A stretch of DNA of 5,655 bases from positions 1 to 5,655 of the forward strand of contig DAOWDR010000270.1 in the NCBI GenBank assembly GCA_030638935.1. Direction: 5' to 3'. Positions 1 through 5,465 of the stretch are shown piece by piece. The notes beneath the pieces are model-generated. The model saw only the letters and a program-made list of their open reading frames with translations. It did not search any database and had not been told where the DNA came from. The translations under genes were made by a program, and so were the position numbers. Positions within the stretch are counted from its first letter, which is position 1; every line of letters begins with the position of its first letter. The DNA comes from Desulfobacteraceae bacterium (GTDB taxonomy: Bacteria; Desulfobacterota; Desulfobacteria; Desulfobacterales; Desulfobacteraceae).

Positions 1-752
1 AACTCTATTCTTCGGGTAAATTTGGATTCAAAAAATTTGTTACCATGATCAAAAGAGTTCGGGATGAAACAAAGCTTCCCGTGATGATTTCTCCGGGTTC
101 CCTGCCCGACATGGTTCTTGGTGAATTGGCCGGGGCAAATGTCACCTGGTATGCCTGTTACCAGGAGACACATAATAAGACCCTGTATAAAAATCTGCGC
201 CAGGGCCAGGCCTTTGAAAAAAGACTGGTCAAAAAACAAAGGGCCAAAAGCCTTGGAATGCTCATTGAAGAGGGTATCTTAACCGGCGTGGGCGAAACCC
301 TTGATGATCTGGCAGATTCTATTATCTGGATGAAAGATTTTGCCGTGGACCAGGCCCGGGTGATGACATTTGTTCCCCAGCCAGGTACACCCATGGCAGA
401 AACTAAACCACAGCACAGTCTGAAAGAGCTGATTATCATTGCGGTCATGCGCATGGTAATGCCGGATATTCTTATCCCGGCTTCCCTGGATGTTGCCGGG
501 CTTGACGGTCTGAACGACCGGCTGAATGCAGGTGCCAATGTGGTGACATCCATTGTGCCTCCCCAAAAAGGCCTTGCAGGGGTTGCCAACAATTATCTTG
601 ATATTGAAGATTCACGAAGATCTTTGGACCATATTTTACCAATTTTAAAAAGCTGTGGACTTTCACCCGCCCTGTCCGAAGACTACCGGGAATGGATACA
701 AAACAGACAAAGGGCTAAAACAGACAAAGGGAATGGATTGGTTCTCTTTTAA
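1..752 (+). CDS. pylB: PylB, (3R)-3-methylornithine synthase (radical SAM), 3' part only
   Basis: PylB is the radical SAM mutase that converts L-lysine to (3R)-3-methylornithine, the first step of pyrrolysine synthesis in the cytoplasm. The gene is cut by the left window edge. The open frame (codons from base 3) has no start here, so the N-terminal part with the CxxxCxxC iron-sulfur motif is missing; about 249 residues remain of a family length near 350. Visible family motifs are LPVMISPG, CYQETHNKTLYKNLR, EEGILTGVG, ARVMTFVPQPGTPM, IPASLDVAGLDG and RLNAGANVVTSIVPP; they line up closely with methanogen PylB as I remember it. The ATG at base 45 is internal and not the true start. The stop is TAA, 10 nt before pylC. 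The last dozen residues (around AKTDKGNGLVLF) look non-conserved and come from a short DNA duplication, described in findings. Confidence 0.95.
   Translation, partial: LYSSGKFGFKKFVTMIKRVRDETKLPVMISPGSLPDMVLGELAGANVTWYACYQETHNKTLYKNLRQGQAFEKRLVKKQRAKSLGMLIEEGILTGVGETLDDLADSIIWMKDFAVDQARVMTFVPQPGTPMAETKPQHSLKELIIIAVMRMVMPDILIPASLDVAGLDGLNDRLNAGANVVTSIVPPQKGLAGVANNYLDIEDSRRSLDHILPILKSCGLSPALSEDYREWIQNRQRAKTDKGNGLVLF
700..731 (+). repeat. 15-nt direct repeat at the end of pylB
   Basis: The sequence AAAACAGACAAAGGG occurs at 700-714 and again at 717-731, separated by CT, so the period is 17 nt. A second pair, GGGAATGGAT, lies at 688-697 and 729-738. The 17-nt period is not a multiple of three, so the second copy is translated in a shifted frame and builds the non-conserved PylB tail. 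Confidence 0.8.
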
Positions 753-762
753 AGAAAAATAT

Positions 763-1962
763 ATGTTGATAGCTGTTGTCGGAGGAAAACTCCAGGGGGT
801 TGAAGCCGTTTACCTGGCTCAAAAGGCAGGGTGGGAAGTTCTTGTTATTGACAAGAATCCCCATGCACCTGCAACAGGATTATGCGACAGGTTCCTGGAA
901 TTTGAGTTTACCCCTGAATACCCGGTTCCCCAGGATTGCCCCAGGGTGGATCTTATCTTGCCTGCTGTTGAGGACAAGGATGTGCTTACTGCAGTAAAGA
1001 TATGGGCAAAAAGGCAACATATCCCCCTGGCCTTTGACCTTGTGGCTTACCTTTTCTCAGCTTCCAAGTTAAAATCTGATTCTCTTTTTAGAAAAATGAA
1101 TCTTCCCGGCCCCATACCATGGCCCGATTGCAATTTTCCCCTTGTGGTAAAACCCGATGAGGCAAGCGGCAGTCAGGGGGTAAAAATATTTAAGGATTCA
1201 AAAACATTTTTTTCCCGATATCCAACCCCCTCACAACTGGATAATCTTGTGATCCAGGAATATATGGAAGGCCCCTCATATTCCATTGAAGTTATTGGTT
1301 GTCCAGAAGACTATAAAGTTCTCCAGGTGACAGACCTGGCCATGGACAAAACCTATGACTGCAAGCGGGTCACAGCCCCGACACAGCTTTTGCCCCATCA
1401 AATTAGCAAGTTTGAAGAAATTGCCCTTGCCCTGGCCAAAGCCATCCGTCTTAAAGGAATCATGGATGTGGAAGTGGTACTCAATAAAGACAAACTTAAA
1501 TTACTTGAAATTGATGCCAGGCTTCCAAGCCAGACACCCATTGCCGTGTACTGGTCAACCGGGATTAACATGGTAGAGATGCTTGGGGATCTTTTTTTAA
1601 ATAAAAAAAATCCGGATGCCGGGCAAAAATCGGATATAGGGTACAAACCTGATACCAGGCAAAAACCGGAACAATTTGTTGTGGTTGAGCATATCCAGGT
1701 TTCAGAATCTGATTTAACCGTCATGGGAGAACATATTATGTCCCAGGACGGTCCTTTGACCCTGGAATCCAATTTTTTTGGGGCTGAAGAAGCCATCACC
1801 AGTTTTTTCCCGGGAAAAAAGCAATGGGTGGCCACTTTGATATTTACCGGCAGCACCCAGGGGGATATAATGATCAAAAAACAAAACTGCCATGAACAGA
1901 TTATTGAATCCAGTGGGATTATCCCAGGGAGCCGTCAAATTGACCCGTTTAAAAACAAGTGA
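763..1962 (+). CDS. pylC: PylC, 3-methylornithine--L-lysine ligase (ATP-grasp)
   Basis: PylC joins (3R)-3-methylornithine to the epsilon-amino group of L-lysine using ATP, giving 3-methylornithyl-N6-lysine, the second step of pyrrolysine synthesis. The start is ATG at 763 (MLIAVVGGKLQGVEA), because it reproduces the family N-terminus and leaves a 10-nt gap after pylB. Starting further upstream would overlap pylB heavily. Visible parts of the 399-residue protein are an N-terminal nucleotide-fold segment (VVGGKLQG, residues 6-12; VIDKNP, 28-33), the ATP-grasp core with PLVVKPDEASGSQGV (126-140), IQEYMEGPSYSIEVIG (164-179) and TYDCKRVT (197-204), then KGIMDVE (231-237) and the metal/nucleotide-binding EIDARLPSQTP (249-259). 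It is about 35 residues longer than methanogen PylC, partly through a repeat-built linker at about 281-304. The ribosome binding site is weak, so translation may be coupled to pylB. The stop is TGA, inside the start region of pylD. Confidence 0.95.
   Translation: MLIAVVGGKLQGVEAVYLAQKAGWEVLVIDKNPHAPATGLCDRFLEFEFTPEYPVPQDCPRVDLILPAVEDKDVLTAVKIWAKRQHIPLAFDLVAYLFSASKLKSDSLFRKMNLPGPIPWPDCNFPLVVKPDEASGSQGVKIFKDSKTFFSRYPTPSQLDNLVIQEYMEGPSYSIEVIGCPEDYKVLQVTDLAMDKTYDCKRVTAPTQLLPHQISKFEEIALALAKAIRLKGIMDVEVVLNKDKLKLLEIDARLPSQTPIAVYWSTGINMVEMLGDLFLNKKNPDAGQKSDIGYKPDTRQKPEQFVVVEHIQVSESDLTVMGEHIMSQDGPLTLESNFFGAEEAITSFFPGKKQWVATLIFTGSTQGDIMIKKQNCHEQIIESSGIIPGSRQIDPFKNK
1612..1670 (+). repeat. Imperfect tandem repeat inside pylC (36-nt period)
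   Basis: Two 23-nt copies (1612-1634 and 1648-1670) match at 19 of 23 positions by eye, with a spacing of exactly 36 nt, that is 12 codons. They encode the related peptides PDAGQKSD and PDTRQKPE. The repeat lies just after homopolymer runs T7 (1592-1598) and A8 (1603-1610), between the ATP-grasp core and the C-terminal part of PylC. Methanogen PylC is shorter here. It is probably a disordered linker expanded by replication slippage. Confidence 0.7.
1926..1931 (+). promoter_or_regulatory. Ribosome binding site choosing the pylD start
   Basis: AGGGAG lies 8 nt before a TTG codon at 1940, inside the 3' end of pylC. No comparable site precedes the in-frame ATG at 1892 or GTG at 1913. Together with the family N-terminus this favours the TTG start. 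Confidence 0.7.
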
Positions 1963-2776
1963 TATTTGCAATATCTCCTCCGGACTTAAGGCATACAATG
2001 AACAGCTTTTAACCGGAACAGGCCGAACCCTGCTGGGAATTGCCTGTCATGCCTGGGGTGTTGAGGAAATTAAAATTCAAAATCAGATAGATTCTTTTGC
2101 AATCCATGTGGTCCCCATCACAACAGGCCAGGGGATAATTTCTGATTTCAGCCAAACCGTTACCGATATTTTAAAGTTCATGGGATTCAAGGCCTCAATA
2201 TCTGATAACCCTGATATCTCCGGTGTTGCCGGGTCTTTTGAGAGCAAGGCAGATGCCATAATGATGGCCGATGACCAGAGGTTTGTTGGAATAAATTTAA
2301 ATAATCAATTTGTTGTGGATAATTCCGAAGCAACCGGCAGGGTGTTTGCCGCAGCCCTGGATCTTATGGCAAAAGGGATTGAAAACGGTAAAGTACTGGT
2401 TTTGGGATGCGGTCCCGTGGGAGAGGCTGCCGCCCGTACTCTTTTATCCTTAAATGCCAAAGTGGGCCTGTATGACATTGATCTCCCAACTGCAAACTTT
2501 CTGAAAGAAAAACTTTCCAGAGACTCAAATATTAAAACTGATATTGTTGTTGAAACCAAGATTGACATGGCTATTTCAAACTATGAATATGTATTGGAAG
2601 CCACACCCTCTGCAGACACAATTCCAGACAAACTGATTTCAGCTCCCATGTGTGTTGCAGCCCCGGGGGTGCCCCTGGGAATTTCCAAAAAGGGTTGCAA
2701 AATTTTAAAAGATCGTCTCATACATGACAAGCTGGAGCTGGGGGTTGCTGCCATGGCAATTTCCCTTCTTTCCTAG
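1940..2776 (+). CDS. pylD: PylD, pyrrolysine synthase (NAD-dependent dehydrogenase), amber-terminated
   Basis: PylD oxidises the terminal amine of 3-methylornithyl-N6-lysine with NAD+, and the product cyclises to pyrrolysine, the last biosynthetic step. I place the start at TTG 1940 (MTRLKTSDIC, 278 aa): it has AGGGAG 8 nt upstream, and its N-terminus aligns without gaps with methanogen PylD over the first 40 residues as I recall that sequence. An in-frame ATG at 1892 would add 16 residues and overlap pylC by 71 nt instead of 23. Family motifs are VVPITTGQGIISDFS (57-71), DNPDISGV (89-96) and MMADDQRFVGINL (108-120), the ADD matching the catalytic aspartate region. The Rossmann NAD motif is VLVLGCGPVG (152-161), followed by EATPSADTIPD (220-230) and APGVPLGISKK (241-251). 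The stop is TAG, and the frame beyond it runs uninterrupted into pylSc; see findings. Confidence 0.95.
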   Translation: MTRLKTSDICNISSGLKAYNEQLLTGTGRTLLGIACHAWGVEEIKIQNQIDSFAIHVVPITTGQGIISDFSQTVTDILKFMGFKASISDNPDISGVAGSFESKADAIMMADDQRFVGINLNNQFVVDNSEATGRVFAAALDLMAKGIENGKVLVLGCGPVGEAAARTLLSLNAKVGLYDIDLPTANFLKEKLSRDSNIKTDIVVETKIDMAISNYEYVLEATPSADTIPDKLISAPMCVAAPGVPLGISKKGCKILKDRLIHDKLELGVAAMAISLLS

Positions 2777-2786
2777 GATAAGAAAC

Positions 2787-2791
2787 AGGAG
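2787..2791 (+). promoter_or_regulatory. Ribosome binding site of pylSc
   Basis: AGGAG sits 6 nt before the GTG start at 2798, so pylSc can be initiated independently. The site lies within the seven codons that would be translated if the pylD amber codon were read through. Confidence 0.75.
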
Positions 2792-2797
2792 ATTATT

Positions 2798-3643
2798 GTG
2801 AATGATTTAACATGGACTGAGACCCAGATCAGAAGACTCAAAGAACTGGGTGTGGACCTGGAGAATATTTCCACGGATTTTTCCACGCCTGCCCAGAGAA
2901 ATAAAGTGTTCCAGGAAGTTGAAAAAAAACAGGTTAAAGAAAAAAGAGCTTTATTATCGGATTTTCTGATCCAAGGCAAGAAATCCCTCCTGGACGCTCT
3001 TAGGGAAAAACTTGGCCTTATCCTTCACCAACAGGGGTTTACCCGGGTGACCACTCCCACGATCATTACCAGGGCTGCCCTTGGAAAAATGACCATAGAT
3101 GAGGATCACCCGCTTTTTAAGCAGGTTTACTGGATAAACGAAAAACAGTGCCTGAGACCCATGCTGGCACCAAATCTTTATAGCTTAATGCTTGATTTCA
3201 GTCGGTTAAACCATCGGCCCATCCGTTTTTTTGAAATGGGCTCCTGCTTTAGAAAAGAGTCTGACGGAGCCCGGCACAATAGTGAATTTACAATGCTGAA
3301 TCTTGTGGAAATGGGCCTCCCCAAAGAGAGTCGCCATGACAGGCTAAAGGAGCTGGGCTCAATTGTGGCAGAGGCATCCGGACTTAGTGACTATCGGTTT
3401 GAAAGAGAAGACTCCAAGGTTTATGGCACCACCCTGGATATTGTGGCAGGGCCGGAAAATATTGAAGTTGCTTCAGGAGCCCTGGGGCCGCATCCCCTTG
3501 ATGCTGCCTGGGGTATTACAGATACCTGGGTAGGGATGGGCTTTGGACTTGAACGGCTGGTGATGACATCTTCAGGAGATACCACCATCGGTAAATGGGG
3601 AAAAAGTCTCTCCTATCTAAATGGTATCCGGTTAAGAATTTAA
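2798..3643 (+). CDS. pylSc: PylSc, pyrrolysyl-tRNA synthetase catalytic domain
   Basis: This is the class II aminoacyl-tRNA synthetase core that attaches pyrrolysine to the amber-decoding tRNA-Pyl. At 281 aa it matches bacterial PylSc (about 288 aa in Desulfitobacterium). It lacks the N-terminal tRNA-binding domain that is fused in Methanosarcina PylS and is encoded separately as pylSn in bacteria. Visible motifs are TPTIITRAALGKMTI (86-100), the Pyl-pocket helix CLRPMLAPNLYSLML (118-132), class II motif 2 IRFFEMGSCFRKES (142-155), EFTMLNLVEMG (163-173) with the pocket asparagine at 168, and VYGTTLDI with Tyr209, which corresponds to the mobile Tyr384 of M. mazei. Next come ASGALGPH (225-232), motif 3 WVGMGFGLERLVM (244-256) and the C-terminal SLSYLNGIRL. 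The start is GTG at 2798 with AGGAG 6 nt upstream. It lies 21 nt after the pylD stop and in the same frame. The stop is TAA, and no clear terminator follows. Confidence 0.96.
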   Translation: MNDLTWTETQIRRLKELGVDLENISTDFSTPAQRNKVFQEVEKKQVKEKRALLSDFLIQGKKSLLDALREKLGLILHQQGFTRVTTPTIITRAALGKMTIDEDHPLFKQVYWINEKQCLRPMLAPNLYSLMLDFSRLNHRPIRFFEMGSCFRKESDGARHNSEFTMLNLVEMGLPKESRHDRLKELGSIVAEASGLSDYRFEREDSKVYGTTLDIVAGPENIEVASGALGPHPLDAAWGITDTWVGMGFGLERLVMTSSGDTTIGKWGKSLSYLNGIRLRI

Positions 3644-3740
3644 GCAGAATGTCAAAGGGATAAACAAAGCAGGTACTTATCCAAGAAAGACAGGGGTTTG
3701 GGATATTTATATGATTTCTCTGCCCTGGGTTTTACAATCG

Positions 3741-3769
3741 TTGATAGTGATTCCAAGATATGTTATTGT
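3741..3769 (+). promoter_or_regulatory. Possible sigma-70-type promoter before hpf
   Basis: TTGATA (3741-3746), a 17-nt spacer, then TATTGT (3764-3769), 33 nt before the hpf ATG. The -10 element matches the consensus at only four of six positions. The spacer 3644-3802 shows no strong GC-rich hairpin with a T-run, so hpf could instead be reached by read-through from the pyl operon. Confidence 0.25.
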
Positions 3770-3802
3770 GTAAATCAGAATTTCACCCTTACAGGAGGTT
3801 TT

Positions 3803-4174
3803 ATGCAAATATCCTTTACCTTCAAAAAGATTGATTCCTCAGACTCTTTAAAATCTTACGTCCATGAAAAATTTGACAAGCTGGACAAAATGCTTGACAG
3901 CCCTGCTGAAACGAATGTCGTTTTTTCAGTCGAAAAAATTAGGCATATCGTCGAAGTAAACCTCAACTGTGACGGGTTAAGGATTCATGCGAAAGAAGAA
4001 TCTGAAAGCATGTATTCGTCCATTGATGTCCTTGCAGACAAATTAAGATTACAGATTAAAAAAAACAAAGAAAAACTCAGGCGACATCTGGCCGGAGATA
4101 AAAAGAGCATCAAGGATAAAGGAACAGAATTTAGCTCCGAAGACGGCTTGGTGGATAATACAATTACCGGGTAA
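3803..4174 (+). CDS. hpf: Short ribosome hibernation-promoting factor (HPF/RaiA family)
   Basis: HPF/RaiA proteins bind the 30S decoding centre in slow growth or starvation and hold ribosomes in an inactive, protected state. The start is ATG at 3803 (MQISFTFKKID), chosen because AGGAGG lies 4 nt upstream and the family N-terminus begins here. The frame is open further upstream but that part shows no family similarity. The 123 residues fit the beta-alpha-beta-beta-beta-alpha fold: LKSYVHEKFDKLDKML (16-31) is helix 1, and FSVEKIRHIVEVNLNCDGLRI covers the middle strands. The family signature MYSSIDVLADKLRLQIKKNKEKL (71-93) is helix 2. It lacks the C-terminal dimerisation domain of long HPF, so it is the short form. 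The tail (about 100-123) is acidic and probably disordered. In many proteobacteria hpf follows rpoN; here it follows the pyl operon. The stop is TAA. Confidence 0.9.
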   Translation: MQISFTFKKIDSSDSLKSYVHEKFDKLDKMLDSPAETNVVFSVEKIRHIVEVNLNCDGLRIHAKEESESMYSSIDVLADKLRLQIKKNKEKLRRHLAGDKKSIKDKGTEFSSEDGLVDNTITG

Positions 4175-4268
4175 GCTAAAAATATCAAATAATTGCTGAC
4201 CCAAGGTTGAAAAAATTTATGCGATAGCAATCGGTTGATTGTAGATTGCCGGCAAAATATGAATATGT

Positions 4269-4298
4269 TTGCCTGGAATGTTCTCGCATATTTATAAT
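4269..4298 (+). promoter_or_regulatory. Probable sigma-70-type promoter upstream of the lipoprotein gene
   Basis: TTGCCT (4269-4274), an 18-nt spacer and a perfect TATAAT (4293-4298). The expected transcript start is near 4305, giving a leader of about 160 nt before the GTG at 4467. The rest of the 292-nt gap between hpf and this gene is AT-rich and holds the inverted repeat listed separately. I see no further gene in it. Confidence 0.45.
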
Positions 4299-4308
4299 CT
4301 ATAGAGTG

Positions 4309-4358
4309 ATATAATAATACCATTAAACTGTCATTGATGTTTAATGGTATTATTATAT
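4309..4358 (+). repeat. Perfect 20-bp inverted repeat with 10-nt loop
   Basis: The left arm 4309-4328 (begins ATATAATAATACC) and right arm 4339-4358 (ends GGTATTATTATAT) are exact reverse complements over 20 bp, around the loop TGTCATTGAT (4329-4338). The stem is AT-rich and is not followed by a T-run, so it is not a classical rho-independent terminator. It starts only a few bases after the predicted transcript start of the lipoprotein gene, so it would form a 5' leader hairpin. It could also serve as an operator, a bidirectional terminator for hpf, or be a remnant of a miniature mobile element. Confidence 0.85.
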
Positions 4359-4466
4359 GCTGGTAGGGATGGATTGGTCATCTCTATTTTGCTTTTGAAT
4401 GTAGGGAAAAACAATAAACAAAAGGTCATCCAGATAAATTTTTGACCATCATCAGGAGATACCATA

Positions 4467-5102
4467 GTGGAAAAAGGGCAAAAGTTGGGCCTTGTTTTTT
4501 TATTTTTTTTGGTTACCTCTTTCTGCTTTTTCGGATGTGCGACACTGAAAAAAGAAGAGTGCTTGACTGTTGACTGGTATGGTATTGGCTATGAAGATGG
4601 GACCAAGGGCTATAAAACTTCCCGAATTGCCAAACACAGAAAATCCTGTGCAAAGTATGGAGTTCTGCCGGATTTGCAATTATATCAAAGAGGGCATTCA
4701 GAAGGCCTTAGGGAGTATTGCACTCCCCATAAAGGCTATCAGCTTGGTCTTCATGGACGTTCATATAATGATGTGTGCCAAGGGGAACTGGAAGTGCTAT
4801 TTCAGGAGGCCTACAATATAGGCAAGGACAATTTTTTTTTGAAACAGGAAATTTTGAAAGAGCAAAAATATCTTGGTAAACTAAAGGGTAAAAGGCTTCA
4901 AGTAAATGACTTGTTAAAAAAGAAAGAGCGTGATGGTAAGGATTGCGTCGGATTGAAAAAATGCAAAAAAATTATAGATGATATATGGTTTTTAGATAAG
5001 GAAAAAAGAGCCTTGCATTTAAAAATCCTATCCCAGAAAAATTTAATTGCTGAGATGAAGCAGACCCTATCAGATATGACAGTCCAAAGCCGGTTTAAAT
5101 AG
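4467..5102 (+). CDS. DUF2799 family lipoprotein
   Basis: This is a predicted periplasm-facing lipoprotein of the uncharacterised DUF2799 family; its function is unknown. The start is GTG at 4467 with AGGAG 8 nt upstream. Residues 1-24 form a lipoprotein signal: a short basic end, a hydrophobic core LVFLFFLVTSFCF, and the lipobox FFGC with the lipidated Cys24. Ala at +2 suggests outer-membrane sorting. The family core is WYGIGYEDGTKGY (37-49), RIAKHRKSCAKYGVLPD (53-69), YQRGHSEGLREYCTP (73-87) and YQLGLHGRSYNDVC (91-104), a series of glycine-spaced segments with four cysteines (32, 61, 85, 104) that could pair as disulfides. Residues from about 125 to 200 are Lys/Glu/Leu-rich and look like a helical or coiled-coil tail. 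The gene is visibly richer in A and T than the pyl genes, with T7, T8 and T9 runs. The stop is TAG, and a terminator follows. Confidence 0.8.
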   Translation: MEKGQKLGLVFLFFLVTSFCFFGCATLKKEECLTVDWYGIGYEDGTKGYKTSRIAKHRKSCAKYGVLPDLQLYQRGHSEGLREYCTPHKGYQLGLHGRSYNDVCQGELEVLFQEAYNIGKDNFFLKQEILKEQKYLGKLKGKRLQVNDLLKKKERDGKDCVGLKKCKKIIDDIWFLDKEKRALHLKILSQKNLIAEMKQTLSDMTVQSRFK

Positions 5103-5119
5103 AAACGTTCTATAGGAGG

Positions 5120-5146
5120 GGCGGGGGGAAATGATCCCGCTTTTTT
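5120..5146 (+). terminator. Rho-independent terminator after the lipoprotein gene
   Basis: The stem GCGGG (5121-5125) pairs with CCCGC (5136-5140), extendable by a G-T pair at the base. The 10-nt loop could tighten by further G-C pairing, and TTTTTT follows directly (5141-5146). It starts 18 nt after the lipoprotein stop and separates it from the maoC fragment. Confidence 0.75.
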
Positions 5147-5187
5147 ATCAGTTGTTCAAAATTGTCTTTTTTAAAAGGGAGCAATGA

Positions 5188-5403
5188 ATGATCTATAAAC
5201 TGACAACCTTTGAGGACCTTGTGGTCGGGCAAAAAGCATTTTTACGGAAAACAATAACTGATGCTGATTTATCTCATTTTATCGCAATAACAGGTGACTT
5301 GAATCCTTTACACGTTGATAAGCTTTTTGCAGAACATACCTTTTTCGGCCAGCGAATTGCCCATGGTATGTTGTCGGCTTCATTGATAATAATGTTATTA
5401 TGA
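5188..5403 (+). pseudogene. Truncated MaoC-like / (R)-specific enoyl-CoA hydratase (PhaJ type)
   Basis: Full-length members hydrate trans-2-enoyl-CoA to (R)-3-hydroxyacyl-CoA in the cytoplasm and are usually about 135-150 residues long. This frame gives only 71 residues. It has a good ribosome binding site (AGGGAG, 5176-5181, 6 nt before ATG 5188). The hydratase signature is intact: FIAITGDLNPLHVDKLFA (31-48) with the catalytic Asp37 and His42, followed by TFFGQRIAHGMLSASLI (51-67). Homology then stops abruptly near base 5388. The next codons read IMLL and end in TGA followed directly by an in-frame TAG. The expected second half of the hot-dog fold (the LPGPGTIY-like strand and after) is absent from all three forward frames before phoH starts. 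I infer a 3' deletion and a non-functional remnant; a short active protein is unlikely because half the fold is missing. Confidence 0.75.
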
Positions 5404-5405
5404 TA

Positions 5406-5453
5406 GCATTTTTTTAGTCAAGATTTTTATTGACCTTTAAGCAAATAAAATGC
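5406..5453 (+). other. AT-rich stem-loop between the maoC fragment and phoH
   Basis: GCATTTT (5406-5412) pairs with AAAATGC (5447-5453), and inside it GTCAA (5417-5421) pairs with TTGAC (5430-5434). It may be a weak terminator or leftover of the event that truncated maoC. The role is uncertain. Confidence 0.3.
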
Positions 5454-5465
5454 ACCCTATGAATC

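Noticed and set aside
158..592. 144-codon open frame on the minus strand opposite pylB
   Set aside because: Antisense shadow. The + strand frame carries clear PylB motifs throughout.
1398..1877. 159-codon open frame on the minus strand
   Set aside because: It lies wholly opposite pylC, has no family resemblance and no upstream ribosome binding site. It is an antisense shadow of a well supported gene.
3644..3720. Terminator after pylSc
   Set aside because: The best pairing (TATCC...GGATA around 3680-3706) is short and bulged, with no following T-run, so it is not supported as a terminator.
3600..3802. Possible tRNA-Pyl (pylT) near pylSc
   Set aside because: CTAAAT at about 3616 lies inside the conserved pylSc C-terminus (SLSYLNG). 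No acceptor stem or T-arm pairing and no CCA-like end could be found in the spacer.
3985..4323. 112-codon minus-strand open frame over the hpf 3' end and spacer
   Set aside because: It overlaps the conserved HPF helix 2, and its translation shows no recognisable domain. Its upstream (right) end falls inside the inverted repeat.
5401..5406. Pyl read-through of the maoC fragment at its TAG
   Set aside because: The first stop is TGA (5401-5403) and TAG comes after it. The downstream codons do not restore MaoC sequence in any forward frame.
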